A stretch of 64,000 nt of DNA from Polynucleobacter kasalickyi. Its GTDB lineage: Bacteria > Pseudomonadota > Gammaproteobacteria > Burkholderiales > Burkholderiaceae. The notes beneath the pieces are model-generated. The model was not told where the DNA came from and did no database searches. It was given only the letters and a program-made list of their open reading frames with translations. The stretch covers positions 1 to 64,000 of the forward strand of contig NZ_FWXJ01000001.1 of NCBI RefSeq assembly GCF_900176405.1, read 5' to 3'. The position numbers were made by a program, and so were the translations under genes. This document shows positions 48,616-59,966 of this stretch, in pieces. Positions within the stretch are counted from its first letter, which is position 1; every line of letters begins with the position of its first letter.

Positions 48616-49344
48616 TTACTTGATTTTGCTCAGCGCTAAGCGTGCAGTATCTGCTGATTTGCTCTCTGGAAAACTTTTAATTAACAACTCTAAAGTTTTT
48701 CTACCCTCGGCCTTTTGATTGGACTCAAACAGACAATTTGCGATATTTAATAGCGTTTGTGGCACCCGAGGATGCTCCGGAAAGCCTTTAATTAAAGCAT
48801 TACCGGCAGCAATCGAACCTTTATAGTCTTTACTCGCATACTTGCTTACCGATAGCCAATACTGCGCAACTGGCCAATAAGGGCTATTGGGGTAGGCATT
48901 AATAAACTGGGTGAGCATCCCTTCAGCTTTGACAGCATTACCATCCTTAAATTCTATCAATGCTAGGTCATACAGTTCTTTTTCTGCAGGTTGCGCCTTA
49001 CCCTTGACACCCTCAATCTCAATACCGACAGGCTCGAGTAGTTTGATGCGGTCATTCAGTTCACTATAGTAAATCTTTAAATTATGCTTTTGATCATCCA
49101 CCGTTCTTTCAAGTTCTTCAATTCTGCCGCGTAATTTGGCATTTTCTTGCACAGAGCGCTCAAAAGAATTGGTCAAATCAAAAATAGCTCTTTGGGAGTT
49201 TTTGACGGATTCAGTTAATACATTAATTTGGCGACGCGCATCATTGTCTTCGAACATCGCAGCAGAAGTACTCTGATACCCAAGAGTACTCAGTGCAGCA
49301 ACTGCCAGTAATTGCGGGAACTTGAGACGTAACATAGGGATCAT
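48616..49344 (-). CDS. cpoB: Tol-Pal system coordinator CpoB (YbgF)
   Basis: A periplasmic protein of 242 residues with a signal peptide ([18 protein letters not shown]), a coiled-coil region (residues ~35-100), and a C-terminal TPR domain with [13 protein letters not shown] and [14 protein letters not shown]. CpoB links cell-wall synthesis to outer-membrane constriction with TolA. Its ATG overlaps the pal stop (ATGA). Confidence 0.94.
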   Translation of the reverse strand: MIPMLRLKFPQLLAVAALSTLGYQSTSAAMFEDNDARRQINVLTESVKNSQRAIFDLTNSFERSVQENAKLRGRIEELERTVDDQKHNLKIYYSELNDRIKLLEPVGIEIEGVKGKAQPAEKELYDLALIEFKDGNAVKAEGMLTQFINAYPNSPYWPVAQYWLSVSKYASKDYKGSIAAGNALIKGFPEHPRVPQTLLNIANCLFESNQKAEGRKTLELLIKSFPESKSADTARLALSKIK

Positions 49345-49880
49345 TGATAAGCGATGTCAGCACGACGGTTATCAGCACGACCAGCTTCGTCTGTATTCGG
49401 TGATTTTGGTTTTTCTTTACCAAAGCTAACCGCTTCCATTTGCGCATCTGGAACACCTAATAAATTTAACATCTTACGTACTGCTTCAGAACGCTTTTGA
49501 CCTAAGGCGAGGTTATATTCACTCGTTCCAGCATCATCGGTATTGCCTTGAATCGAAATACGATAATTTCTGTTCGCTTTTAAAAATTTTGCATGCGCTT
49601 CAATCAGGGCTTGATCAGCAGCTTTCACCGTGTAACTATCGAAGTCAAAGTAAAAACTCTTTTTATAGATAGGACTTTTTGGATCGTTCCAAGGTTGATT
49701 CGCAAATTTACTATCAACACTGCCTGCTGCATTTGAGTTATTCTTTGCAGCTTCGTCGACATCATCTAACTTCACACCGGAAGAACATGCTGTAAGACCA
49801 ACAGTCAAGATGGCGAGTACAAAAAATGCCATACGACGAACCTGTGGATGGTTGGTATTGAACAAGAAGTGATTTGACAT
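49341..49880 (-). CDS. pal: peptidoglycan-associated lipoprotein Pal
   Basis: Pal is an outer-membrane lipoprotein that binds peptidoglycan. From ATG 49880 (preceded by AAGGA, 7 bases) the length is 179 residues. The lipobox is GLTACSSG, then the OmpA-like domain with FDFDSYTVK, GNTDDAGTSEYNLALGQKR. An ATG at 49895 is also in frame but is itself part of the ribosome-binding stretch. The N-terminal segment before the lipobox is longer than usual. Confidence 0.94.
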   Translation of the reverse strand: MSNHFLFNTNHPQVRRMAFFVLAILTVGLTACSSGVKLDDVDEAAKNNSNAAGSVDSKFANQPWNDPKSPIYKKSFYFDFDSYTVKAADQALIEAHAKFLKANRNYRISIQGNTDDAGTSEYNLALGQKRSEAVRKMLNLLGVPDAQMEAVSFGKEKPKSPNTDEAGRADNRRADIAYQ

Positions 49881-49984
49881 GTTAGATTCCTTCATAAAGT
49901 GTTTTGTTAAAAATTTTATTCGTTACTAGTTAATGATAATGGCTTGCAATTTGACTAAGGTATTAAATTTGGCTGTCCACTCCG

Positions 49985-51301
49985 TTAATTCATAAAGGGT
50001 CCCCAAGCTGGTTCCCTTACATCTGATCCTGGAATACTCAATACTTGTTTAACAGAACCGTCAATGGAGACTGCCGCCAACACATTGCGATTGCCAATCC
50101 GTGTGGCATATAGAATGAATTTACCGTTCGCTGCAAAAGTCGGGGTTTCATCATAGTTGGTTTGAGTGAGGCCCACGACATCACCTGTTTTGAGGTCGAG
50201 TAACTGTAGCTTAAACCCGCCTGACCTAGCGATATAGGCTAAATTTTTGCCATCGGGAGAAATTCTCGGACTAGTTGCGTAACTATGTTTAAAAGTAACG
50301 CGTGTGGCCGGACCAAAGCTTTCACCATCACTATTCATCCGATAAATTTGGGGTGAACCACCACGATCACTCGTGAAATAAATCGACCTGCCATCTTTTG
50401 ACCATTGTGGTTCTGTATCGACGGCCGAGCCACTGGTCAAACGTTTCAAATTCGAACCATCGGCATTGACGCTATAAATCTGAGTATTGCCATCTTTGGA
50501 TAAAGAAACTGCCAACTTCGTCCCGTCAGGTGACCAGGCTGGCGCACTATTATTGCCTTTTTGATTGGCTAAAACAATTCTTTTGCCGGTCGACAACTCA
50601 TGCACGTAAACCACTGGTTTTTTTGTTTCAAAAGAAACGTACGCCACATTTTTGCCATCTGGTGACCAGACTGGGGAAATGATAGGCTCAATACTGGTGA
50701 GTGCTACCCGCGAGTTTTGCCCATCAGAATCAGAAATCATGAGCTGAAATTGCTTACCATTTCTCGTAATGTAGGACAAGCGAGTAGAGAAAATTCCACG
50801 CTCACCGGTTAAACGTTGGACGATATCATCCGCAATAGCGTGACCAGCACGGCGGATATCTTGACTACCCACTTGCACCGTGGTGCCACCTAAGGATTCT
50901 TTTTTTACGGTGTCATATAAACGATAAGTCACTTCAAACATGCCACCAGCGAGGGCTTTGACATCACCAACCGCTAAGGCCTGCGCACGTCTGGCCGTCC
51001 AAAAAGATAAATCAGGATTTTCGGTAATACCTTGGACGGTGCTACCTGGGTCAATATTAAAAAATTTACCAGTATTGGCAAGGTCTGAGCGGACGACGTC
51101 GGTGACTTTTGAGGTAAGGTTGTTTTCGGCCGTAAAACTAGGAACTGCAATCGGGAACTGTGATTGTCCAACGCCAGAAATTTCAATTTGCATTTGGGCA
51201 AAACTAGGCTTGGCGATACCGAATGATAGGCATAAACAGAGGATGCAAAATGCAGTACTACGATCTTTTATAAAACGATATTTCGACTTCAATGAGTTCA
51301 T
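49985..51301 (-). CDS. tolB: Tol-Pal system protein TolB
   Basis: A 438-residue periplasmic protein with a signal peptide ending near KPSFA-QMQIE, a mixed N-terminal domain and a C-terminal six-bladed beta-propeller with WSPDGKNVAYVS, WSPDGTKLAVSLS and SPDGKNLAYIA repeats. TolB docks with Pal and TolA. It is separated from tolA by about 210 bases including a terminator, so it has its own promoter. Confidence 0.96.
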   Translation of the reverse strand: MNSLKSKYRFIKDRSTAFCILCLCLSFGIAKPSFAQMQIEISGVGQSQFPIAVPSFTAENNLTSKVTDVVRSDLANTGKFFNIDPGSTVQGITENPDLSFWTARRAQALAVGDVKALAGGMFEVTYRLYDTVKKESLGGTTVQVGSQDIRRAGHAIADDIVQRLTGERGIFSTRLSYITRNGKQFQLMISDSDGQNSRVALTSIEPIISPVWSPDGKNVAYVSFETKKPVVYVHELSTGKRIVLANQKGNNSAPAWSPDGTKLAVSLSKDGNTQIYSVNADGSNLKRLTSGSAVDTEPQWSKDGRSIYFTSDRGGSPQIYRMNSDGESFGPATRVTFKHSYATSPRISPDGKNLAYIARSGGFKLQLLDLKTGDVVGLTQTNYDETPTFAANGKFILYATRIGNRNVLAAVSIDGSVKQVLSIPGSDVREPAWGPFMN

Positions 51302-51442
51302 CGAACCACCTTTTCCTTTTTACTAATGCTCTTCAACTACTTGCGCTGTGATTGATCTGCCAGGCGATCAATTTTATAGTGCTACTGTTTTAGTTATAAC
51401 CACTATTGGTAAACTCTATTAGACTATTTTAACTGCCTTCTT

Positions 51443-51478
51443 AAAAAAAATGAGTGAAAAGCAGGGCTTTTTCACTCA
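51443..51478 (-). terminator. rho-independent terminator after tolA
   Basis: On the minus strand, GAGTGAAAA and TTTTCACTC form a nine-base stem around AGCCCTGC, followed directly by an A and eight T. It lies about 35 bases after the tolA stop and separates tolQRA from tolB-pal. Confidence 0.85.
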
Positions 51479-51512
51479 GGATGCTTTTGTGAGGTAATGA
51501 AAGCTTGTCCGC

Positions 51513-52379
51513 TTAGTCTTTTGGCCTAAAAATCAATCGAATTTGTCTTGGTACTGAACCGTTATCATCTTTTGGTAAAGATCCGGCTAGTTCGAGCGCC
51601 CTTAAGACGGCATTATCCCAATCGCCAACGCCACTGGATTTAATCAGTTGTTGGTTAATGATGCGGCCATCCGGTGCAAGTTCAACTTGAATCGTGACCG
51701 CTGGATTACCCACCACATTCGCTGGGTTAAAGGTGATTTTTGGTCGAATAAATTTACGGACCTTATCCGCAAATCCGGGCGCATCAGTCCCTCCAGTGCC
51801 TACGCCTGAACCAATCATCCCACCAGTGCCACCCCCCTCAGAACCAGCTTGTGCCCGCAACTTTTCGATTCGGTCGAGACGATCGTTTTCCGCATCTGCC
51901 TTGGCTTTTGCTTCTTTCTGTTCTTTGGCGGAATCAACGGTCGCCTTAGCTTTTGGTGATTCTTTTACTTTTGGAGGTTCAACCTTGGGCGGCTCCACTT
52001 TAGGCTTCGGCTTTTCAACGGGTTTTTCGATGGGTTTAAAAGTTAAGGGTGGCGCGACTGGTTTTTTCTCAGCCTTTGGTTTCTCAGGTTTAGGTTGCTC
52101 TTTTTTCTTTTGGATGACAATTTCGGCTTTCTCGTCCACGCTCGGACTGGATTTCACTGTTTCCACCTCAGGCACCTCTTGGCGGGTTGGTACAGGAGCA
52201 TCCCATAGTTCTACCTCAACTCCTGCTGGGGTTGAACTAGTACGCCAGTTGATACCTACCGTAAGCATCAGTGCCAGGAAGCTATGAGCTGCCAAACTCA
52301 GTAAAAAGGCTTTCTTCGCGCCAGGTTCCCGATAGTCCCAGTTTTGGTGTTGAAGAGAGGTCCGTTTAGTTGCAGGCAT
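51513..52379 (-). CDS. tolA: TolA-type cell-envelope integrity protein
   Basis: A 288-residue protein with a short cytoplasmic N-terminus, a membrane helix at ~25-45 (FLLSLAAHSFLALMLTVGI), a Pro/Lys/Glu-rich linker (residues ~75-175) with VEPPKVEPPKV repeats, and a C-terminal TonB/TolA-like domain (VTIQVELAPDGRIINQQL, WDNAVLRALE). It transfers energy from TolQR to Pal/TolB in the outer membrane. It lies 25 bases after tolR. Confidence 0.93.
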   Translation of the reverse strand: MPATKRTSLQHQNWDYREPGAKKAFLLSLAAHSFLALMLTVGINWRTSSTPAGVEVELWDAPVPTRQEVPEVETVKSSPSVDEKAEIVIQKKKEQPKPEKPKAEKKPVAPPLTFKPIEKPVEKPKPKVEPPKVEPPKVKESPKAKATVDSAKEQKEAKAKADAENDRLDRIEKLRAQAGSEGGGTGGMIGSGVGTGGTDAPGFADKVRKFIRPKITFNPANVVGNPAVTIQVELAPDGRIINQQLIKSSGVGDWDNAVLRALELAGSLPKDDNGSVPRQIRLIFRPKD

Positions 52380-52404
52380 GGCGCATGAATCGCTTAAGAA
52401 TCAA

Positions 52405-52830
52405 TTATTTACCTTTGACAGCAAGACCAACACGTTTTACGCCGTTTTCTTTTAGATTGGACATGACATCCATTACTACTTCATATTTGATCGATTTATC
52501 GGCAGCAATGACCATTGGCTGATCAGGGTTTTTATCGGCAATCTCACGGGCAAAAGCACCTAACTGGGCTTTATTTAAGGTTTTCGTTGCTTGTCCGTTT
52601 TCATTCACCTTGATTTCTTCACGTTCATTGATGTTCAGAAAAATGGGTGGCAGGGGTTGTATCTTGGCACCACCCACACTCGGCAAGTTTACGACCCCAG
52701 GATTCACGAAGGGTGCGGTCACCATAAAGATGACCAACAATACCAACATTACATCGATGTAAGGCACGACGTTGATATCGGACATTGCGCGGCGTTTGCC
52801 GCCTCTAGAACTACGCTGAATACTTGCCAT
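52405..52830 (-). CDS. tolR: Tol-Pal system proton-channel subunit TolR
   Basis: A 141-residue ExbD/TolR-family protein. The single membrane helix DVMLVLLVIFMVTAPF contains the Asp used for proton flow, after SDINVVPYI. I use ATG 52830, which overlaps tolQ by 20 bases. An in-frame upstream codon at 52878 would extend it into tolQ without support. The C-terminal LKENGVKRVGLAVK is typical. Confidence 0.94.
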   Translation of the reverse strand: MASIQRSSRGGKRRAMSDINVVPYIDVMLVLLVIFMVTAPFVNPGVVNLPSVGGAKIQPLPPIFLNINEREEIKVNENGQATKTLNKAQLGAFAREIADKNPDQPMVIAADKSIKYEVVMDVMSNLKENGVKRVGLAVKGK

Positions 52831-53479
52831 TCGATTGTCGCTGGAGGATGTTAGTAAATTCTTCGATGAAGGTTTCAAAACGGATCGCTAAACGATCCAC
52901 ATCAGAAGCACTACGATTATAAAAAACCACTGCTGGAATCGCGGCAAATAAACCAATGGCTGTTGCTACTAGGGCTTCTGCGATCCCAGGGGCCACACTC
53001 GCTAAAGTCGCTTGTTGCACGTTGGCTAAACCTCGGAAAGAATTCATAATCCCCCAGACAGTCCCAAATAAACCGATATAGGGAGAGACAGAACCGACCG
53101 ATGCTAAAAAAGGTAGATTCGCCTCTAAGGCATCCATTTCGCGTTGGTAGGCGGCTTTCATGGCGCGTCTAGCTGGATCGATATCTTTGCCTTTTAAAAA
53201 TTCTTGCATCCCCGCTTGAAAAATCCGCTGTAAGGAGTTGGCATGCTTGCCTTGATTGCGTTGTGCCGCTTCGAGTAGGGTACTTAAATCCCCTCCCGAC
53301 CAGAAGTCTTTTTCAAACGCTTCCGTTTGACGACGTACTGCCCCTAATGAAATACCTTTACGAAAAATAATCGACCATGAACCAATCGATAAGCTAACTA
53401 ATAGTAAAAGAATCAATTGCACCACAATACTGGCATGCATTACGAGACTGATGATGGATAGATCTTCTTGTACTGGCAT
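52811..53479 (-). CDS. tolQ: Tol-Pal system proton-channel subunit TolQ
   Basis: A 222-residue MotA/TolQ/ExbB family protein with three membrane helices (about 14-35, 130-150 and 165-190). Conserved segments are FWSGGDLSTL, YIGLFGTVWGIMNSF and APGIAEALVATAIGLFAAIPAV. First gene of tolQRA, divergent from glyA. In many betaproteobacteria a ybgC thioesterase precedes tolQ, but it is absent here. Confidence 0.95.
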   Translation of the reverse strand: MPVQEDLSIISLVMHASIVVQLILLLLVSLSIGSWSIIFRKGISLGAVRRQTEAFEKDFWSGGDLSTLLEAAQRNQGKHANSLQRIFQAGMQEFLKGKDIDPARRAMKAAYQREMDALEANLPFLASVGSVSPYIGLFGTVWGIMNSFRGLANVQQATLASVAPGIAEALVATAIGLFAAIPAVVFYNRSASDVDRLAIRFETFIEEFTNILQRQSNGKYSA

Positions 53480-53724
53480 AGGGAATCTTACGGTGAGTAA
53501 TATTTAAAAAATTAAACGCTTTGCAAACACGCTTTACCAACCTTTGGATAACTGTTGTAGAAAGCAAGATTACTAAACATTTTCAAACAATCATGACAAA
53601 AACTGACTTAATTATTTCAGTTTATTGAAAAACTATTAAAATAAAGGTCTTTTGTAGATGAACCGTTAAGTTTTATCATGTTTGTCTCATCAAATTTTAG
53701 CTTAAACCTCCAAGGAACCCAAAC

Positions 53725-54972
53725 ATGTTCGAAAGAAGTCACAACCTAGCCAAAACTGATCCCGCACTCTGGGCAGCAATTCAATCAGAAAATGGCCGCC
53801 AAGAAGCACATATCGAGTTAATCGCTTCTGAAAACTATACCTCACCAGCAGTGCTAGAGGCACAAGGTTCACAACTGACGAACAAATATGCTGAAGGTTA
53901 TCCCGGTAAACGTTATTACGGCGGTTGTGAGTTCGTTGATATTGCTGAGCAATTAGCGATTGATCGTCTCAAAGCGTTGTACGGCGCTGATGCTGCCAAC
54001 GTTCAACCCCACTGCGGTGCTTCGGCCAATGAAGCAGTCTTTTTAGCTTTTTTGAAACCTGGCGATACGATTTTAGGCATGAGTTTGGCCGAAGGTGGTC
54101 ACTTGACACACGGTATGGCTCTCAATATGAGCGGCAAATGGTTTAACAGTGTGTCTTATGGTTTAAATGCTCAGGAAGAAATCGACTATGATGCGATGGA
54201 GCGTCTCGCCCATGAGCACAAGCCAAAATTGATTATTGCTGGCGCTTCGGCCTATTCATTGCACATTGATTTTGAACGTTTTGCGAAGGTTGCTAAAGCG
54301 GTCGGTGCTATTTTCCTAGTCGACATGGCGCATTATTCAGGTTTAATCGCAGCAGGACTTTATCCAAATCCAGTGCCTTATGCAGATGTCGTGACTTCAA
54401 CGACCCACAAGAGCTTGCGTGGTCCAAGAGGCGGCGTGATTCTCATGAAGGCCGAGCACGAGAAAGCAATTAACTCAGCGATTTTCCCAGGGTTACAGGG
54501 TGGTCCTCTCATGCACGTGATTGCTGCTAAAGCGGTGGCTTTTTTAGAAGCACAACAACCAGACTTTAAAGTCTATCAGCAGCAAGTATTAGATAATGCC
54601 GATGCCCTTGCAAAGACTTTAGTTCAAAGAGGTTTACGTATTGTGTCTGGTAAGACCCAGTCCCATGTGATGTTAGTCGATTTACGTGCGAAAAATATTA
54701 CGGGTAAAGAAGCTGAGCGCATTTTAGGTTTGGCACACATTACGGTCAATAAAAATGCGATTCCAAATGATCCAGAAAAACCATTTGTAACGAGTGGTAT
54801 TCGTTTAGGTTCACCAGCCATGACAACGCGTGGTTTCAAAGTACCAGAAGCGGTGATGGTAGGGAATTGGATTGCTGATATTCTTGATCAACCCAATAGT
54901 ACCGAGACGATTGACCGTGTTCGTGCCGAAGTGGAAGCGCTCACCCAACGTTTCCCTGTCTACGGAGCGTAA
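53725..54972 (+). CDS. glyA: serine hydroxymethyltransferase
   Basis: GlyA interconverts serine and glycine with tetrahydrofolate. It has 415 residues, [12 protein letters not shown], the [15 protein letters not shown] stretch, and the PLP-lysine motif [19 protein letters not shown] before the ATG is a good ribosome binding site. The 245-bp gap to tolQ should hold divergent promoters. I saw no glycine riboswitch there. Confidence 0.97.
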   Translation: MFERSHNLAKTDPALWAAIQSENGRQEAHIELIASENYTSPAVLEAQGSQLTNKYAEGYPGKRYYGGCEFVDIAEQLAIDRLKALYGADAANVQPHCGASANEAVFLAFLKPGDTILGMSLAEGGHLTHGMALNMSGKWFNSVSYGLNAQEEIDYDAMERLAHEHKPKLIIAGASAYSLHIDFERFAKVAKAVGAIFLVDMAHYSGLIAAGLYPNPVPYADVVTSTTHKSLRGPRGGVILMKAEHEKAINSAIFPGLQGGPLMHVIAAKAVAFLEAQQPDFKVYQQQVLDNADALAKTLVQRGLRIVSGKTQSHVMLVDLRAKNITGKEAERILGLAHITVNKNAIPNDPEKPFVTSGIRLGSPAMTTRGFKVPEAVMVGNWIADILDQPNSTETIDRVRAEVEALTQRFPVYGA

Positions 54973-54981
54973 TCAGCCCTA

Positions 54982-55428
54982 ATGCACTGCCCATTCTGTC
55001 CTAACGAAGAGACCCAAGTTCTAGATTCTAGAGTGTCTGAGGACGGTCGGGCAGTTCGTCGTAGACGTCGTTGCGAAAAATGTGACAAACGTTTTACGAC
55101 CTATGAACGCATTGAACTTTCGATGCCCACCTTAGTCAAAAAAGATGGTAGTCGAGTCGATTACAGCCGAGACAAAATTCTAGGTTCGATGCGCCTTGCG
55201 CTGCGCAAGCGTCCCGTCTCATCGGAAGCGCTAGAGGCAGCAATCGCCCAGTTAGAAGAGAAGGTCATTAGTTTGGGTGAGAAAGAAATCCCCACCTCAC
55301 GGATTGGCGAACTGGTCATGCGAGAGCTCAAAAAACTCGATAAAGTCGCCTACATTCGTTACGCCTCGGTTTACCGAAGTTTTGAAGATATCGAATCGTT
55401 TGAGTCCGCACTCAAAGAGCTGCGTTAA
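54982..55428 (+). CDS. nrdR: transcriptional repressor NrdR
   Basis: NrdR is an ATP-cone repressor of ribonucleotide reductase genes. The 148-residue protein has the zinc ribbon [10 protein letters not shown]...CEKCDKRF and the ATP-cone starting [14 protein letters not shown]. It is nine bases after glyA, a common pairing. Its TAA stop overlaps the stop of the next gene on the other strand by sharing TTAA. Confidence 0.97.
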   Translation: MHCPFCPNEETQVLDSRVSEDGRAVRRRRRCEKCDKRFTTYERIELSMPTLVKKDGSRVDYSRDKILGSMRLALRKRPVSSEALEAAIAQLEEKVISLGEKEIPTSRIGELVMRELKKLDKVAYIRYASVYRSFEDIESFESALKELR

Positions 55429-56423
55429 TTTTTACTAAATAAATTTTCTAAAAACTGACTAATTTTTTGGGTGGCAATTTTCGTGGCTTCCACATCAGAG
55501 CCTACATGCGGATTTCTTTCTACGCAGGTATCGGCATATTGGAATAACTTCCCAGTAGCAAGATTGATCAGTTGACCAGTAGATTCTTCTCTGATTTGGC
55601 AATTCCGGACAGTTTGTGCATTGGTTGATGGCACCGGCGGATTTTTACCAATCGGCGAATCAAAGGCATGTGGTCCGAATGGAAATTCATTTAACTCCAC
55701 ATCTTGATTCTTTGCTTTTAAGCGCGCCACATAGGCACGACAAGGCACGACTGGATTGTAATCATCACCAAGGCCATGGTACATACGAATCGGTTTGCCA
55801 GTAGTCGTATCGTCACCAAGATATTGCGTAGAACAATCGGCATAAAAAGGGATGTAGGCCGCAAATTCAATGCCGCTTTTGTTCCACAGTTGATGAAAGC
55901 GCTGATTGCTAGCAAATAGGGTGGCTTGCCCACCTCTCGAAAAGCCCATCATAACAATTTTGCTTGAATCAATTTGTGGGTTGGCTTTTAAAATTTCTAG
56001 CATCCGGTAAGCATCGATAATCATATTCAGACGACCCAACTGTGCTTGATTCGGACCGACGACTTTCAGTCCTCTACCAGTAAAGCTATCTAAATTAAAG
56101 GTGGCATAACCTTGCGCTAAAAAAGTATTAGACCAGTAATCTAAGTTGGCACCAATGCCACTAGAGCCATGTACTAGGACGACGACTGGTAATTTACTAG
56201 AAACTTTGGTGGGGTTCGGTGGGTATCGCAAAATCCCACCCACGGTAACGGCCTTGCCTTGCGAATCCCCTTGTAAAAATTGGGAATCACTAATCGTGAG
56301 GGTGGGAATGGCGTATATTTCAGAGCGTGCGGATACACCGTAACTAGGTGGAGTGACACTGACGTCATGGGCAAAACTCGACAAGCTGCCCAATATACCC
56401 AAGAGGAAAAGGAGTTTTTTCAT
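55425..56423 (-). CDS. secreted dienelactone hydrolase-like alpha/beta hydrolase
   Basis: A 332-residue protein from ATG 56423, with a signal peptide [18 protein letters not shown]. The alpha/beta-hydrolase core has VLVHGSSG (oxyanion), the nucleophile motif [11 protein letters not shown], and the His-bearing FGPHAFDS. An in-frame ATG farther upstream (56528) would hide the signal peptide, so I reject it. Substrate is unknown. It converges with nrdR with a shared stop. Confidence 0.85.
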   Translation of the reverse strand: MKKLLFLLGILGSLSSFAHDVSVTPPSYGVSARSEIYAIPTLTISDSQFLQGDSQGKAVTVGGILRYPPNPTKVSSKLPVVVLVHGSSGIGANLDYWSNTFLAQGYATFNLDSFTGRGLKVVGPNQAQLGRLNMIIDAYRMLEILKANPQIDSSKIVMMGFSRGGQATLFASNQRFHQLWNKSGIEFAAYIPFYADCSTQYLGDDTTTGKPIRMYHGLGDDYNPVVPCRAYVARLKAKNQDVELNEFPFGPHAFDSPIGKNPPVPSTNAQTVRNCQIREESTGQLINLATGKLFQYADTCVERNPHVGSDVEATKIATQKISQFLENLFSKN

Positions 56424-56564
56424 ATGAAGACCTATTATTTTTTGTGTGGCAGATAACTTAGTGGGAGTTTCTATGCAACTCCCTCTTTTACGCCGGTCCA
56501 TGTAGTCAGTTCCGGCAAGGCAATTCACTAGGAGAGCTGACTGAGTAGGCTCAATCAGCCAGCT

Positions 56565-58030
<1,466 letters not shown>

Positions 58031-58079
58031 AACTATTGATAAAAGCTTGAGATTTTTGGGGAGATGTTCACTGCTAGCA

Positions 58080-58256
58080 TCAAGATAAACTTGGCGCAAT
58101 TTGTCTAGCTTGATCAATGAGCATGACCGGAATATCTTCTTTCACGGGATATGCCAACTTATCAAGATCGCAAATTAATTCAGAGCTACTCTCGTCAAAA
58201 CGTAAAGAGCCCTTGCAGTTAGGGCAAACTAAAATGTTCAAAAAACGTTTTTCCAT
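58080..58256 (-). CDS. Trm112-family protein (YcaR-like)
   Basis: A 58-residue protein between lpxK and kdsB. It begins MEKRFLNILVCPNCKGSL, has CD (residues 29-30) and DKLAYPVKEDIPVML, matching the small zinc-ribbon Trm112/YcaR family. One of the expected second-pair cysteines is present. This order (lpxK, Trm112-like, kdsB) is widely conserved. Its exact role is not clear; it may support a nearby enzyme. Confidence 0.9.
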   Translation of the reverse strand: MEKRFLNILVCPNCKGSLRFDESSSELICDLDKLAYPVKEDIPVMLIDQARQIAPSLS

Positions 58257-58260
58257 CACA

Positions 58261-59394
58261 TTACTCTTTCTTCAGGGGATGTTGATCACCACGGCGTAGG
58301 ATAGCGCTTATCCAATTCAATAGTTGTTCACTAATAGTTGCCTCTAATGGCACAACCCATACTCTAGAATCTAACCATGCCTTACATTTTACGGCATCTT
58401 TCTCCGTAATTAATATCAATGGATAGATGTCTGTTGGAAATTGGTCAAAAGGATTTACTTTGAAATCAGCATGATCCGGTAGTGAAATTGTTTTTAAATT
58501 AGGAAAATACTCTTTCAACGGCATAAAAAATTTATGAGGAAAGGCGATGCCTGCTAATGCTCCCACACGTTGATCAGCATGCTGTTTCCCCATCCAATGA
58601 GCCAACTGTATCAACGATTGGGATGAAGTATGCTCTGCGTTCGGCACCAGCGGATAGGCTAGACCCATTTGCGTGGTGATGGTTTGTGGCGACTTGGTAT
58701 CGAAAACTGCTGTAAAACCACCGGAGTAAGGTTCGCCATCGAACTGCTGACGCGTTTGTTGGGTGAGTTGTAAGGTTAAATCTCGAGGGCGTGCGCTGAT
58801 TTCACGCAGTGGCCCTGCCGGTAATAAAAAACCATTACCTACCCCCCTAGAATCTTGCACCACGATTTCAATATCGTGACCACCTTCTCTGGCTGGTTTT
58901 CTGCTCAGTGCGTAATGTTGCAGGCCATCATCACTGATGATGACATCGCACTCGGGATGTGCTTTCAATAAATGGAGTGCAGTTCGTCCGCGCGCTTTAC
59001 CAACCCAAACCGGGATAGCGTATGGTGCTAATTGTTGAGCAATTAAGGCTGGCTCATCGCCGATTTCTTGGGCGGAGTGATGCGGAAGAACCTCTTGGCT
59101 AATAGGTTCTTGATCGCTCTGTGCGCGGTATGCTCTCGCAATCACGCCGGGTTTTAAACCAGCAGCGTGCAATGCTTTAGCAAGGGCAATCACAATCGGC
59201 GTTTTACCGGTGCCACCAATCCGAATATTGCCCACAATAATGAGGGGGACTGGCAGCTTTGTTTGGGCAAAAAGTCCAATTTGATAGGCTAAAACCCGCA
59301 ACCAAGTAATGAGTCCATAAATCCCTGCAAGGGGCAACCATAGCCAACTAATGACATTGGAGGATTCCCAAAAGCGAGGAGCGTGAAGGCGCAT
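58261..59394 (-). CDS. lpxK: tetraacyldisaccharide 4'-kinase
   Basis: LpxK phosphorylates the disaccharide to make lipid IVA on the inner membrane. The 377-residue protein has an N-terminal membrane anchor (~17-42, WLWLPLAGIYGLITWL), the P-loop GNIRIGGTGKTP, RAYRAQ, and DDGLQHYALSRK. Start ATG 59394. It follows exbD, with exbB before that, an order common in Burkholderiales. Confidence 0.95.
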   Translation of the reverse strand: MRLHAPRFWESSNVISWLWLPLAGIYGLITWLRVLAYQIGLFAQTKLPVPLIIVGNIRIGGTGKTPIVIALAKALHAAGLKPGVIARAYRAQSDQEPISQEVLPHHSAQEIGDEPALIAQQLAPYAIPVWVGKARGRTALHLLKAHPECDVIISDDGLQHYALSRKPAREGGHDIEIVVQDSRGVGNGFLLPAGPLREISARPRDLTLQLTQQTRQQFDGEPYSGGFTAVFDTKSPQTITTQMGLAYPLVPNAEHTSSQSLIQLAHWMGKQHADQRVGALAGIAFPHKFFMPLKEYFPNLKTISLPDHADFKVNPFDQFPTDIYPLILITEKDAVKCKAWLDSRVWVVPLEATISEQLLNWISAILRRGDQHPLKKE

Positions 59395-59415
59395 GGAGTG
59401 TTCAGAAATTAAAGT

Positions 59416-59931
59416 TTATGGTTTTTTAGATTTCACTGAATTTGCATCCTGAGTGGCAAAGACAACTTGGGTGATATTGGCCTGACCCGCTAATTCTAAG
59501 ACAAACATGACCGATTGATGTGAAGCCTTCGCATCAGCGGAAATAATGATTCGACCATTTTTTCTTTCCGCCTCGCTGTTGGAGTCGCTATCTTTCATCA
59601 CTGGCGGATCCCATTGCTTCGAAAGTTGCTCTATTTTTGCGCCTAATTGATCGATCTCGACGACTACCCCATTCACGGCATAGCGTCCCTCTTTACTAAT
59701 CGCAATTTTGATTTCTTTCATTACCGTATGATTCGTTACCCCTTGGGCACTGGGTAAGTTGATGGACAGTTGTTGATATTGGGTAAATGTCGTCGAAATC
59801 ATCAAAAAAATTAGGATGACAAGTAACACATCAATAAACGGAATCAGGTTGATTTCTGGCGGCGTGTGATGGAGTGATCCATCTTCGGATTGCCCTGGTG
59901 CAGAATCAAGTAGCGGTCGATGCGATAACAC
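59416..59931 (-). CDS. exbD: ExbD/TolR-family biopolymer transport protein
   Basis: A 171-residue protein starting at GTG 59931. It has the membrane helix INLIPFIDVLLVILIFLMI, with the conserved Asp, and an ISADAKASHQSVM segment. It is the partner of the ExbB-like protein before it and feeds proton-motive energy to TonB-type partners. This is a second channel set besides TolQR. The 22-base gap to lpxK suggests one operon. Confidence 0.92.
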   Translation of the reverse strand: MLSHRPLLDSAPGQSEDGSLHHTPPEINLIPFIDVLLVILIFLMISTTFTQYQQLSINLPSAQGVTNHTVMKEIKIAISKEGRYAVNGVVVEIDQLGAKIEQLSKQWDPPVMKDSDSNSEAERKNGRIIISADAKASHQSVMFVLELAGQANITQVVFATQDANSVKSKKP

Positions 59932-59966
59932 TTGGGGCTAGTATCCTAAATAGTTGATAAAAATCG

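Noticed and set aside
51694..52287. Long plus-strand open frame opposite tolA
   Set aside because: It mirrors the Pro/Lys-rich linker of TolA, whose codon bias creates antisense open frames; it has no protein-like features of its own.
53480..53724. Glycine riboswitch before glyA
   Set aside because: No paired aptamer-like conserved blocks are visible; the region is plain AT-rich DNA.
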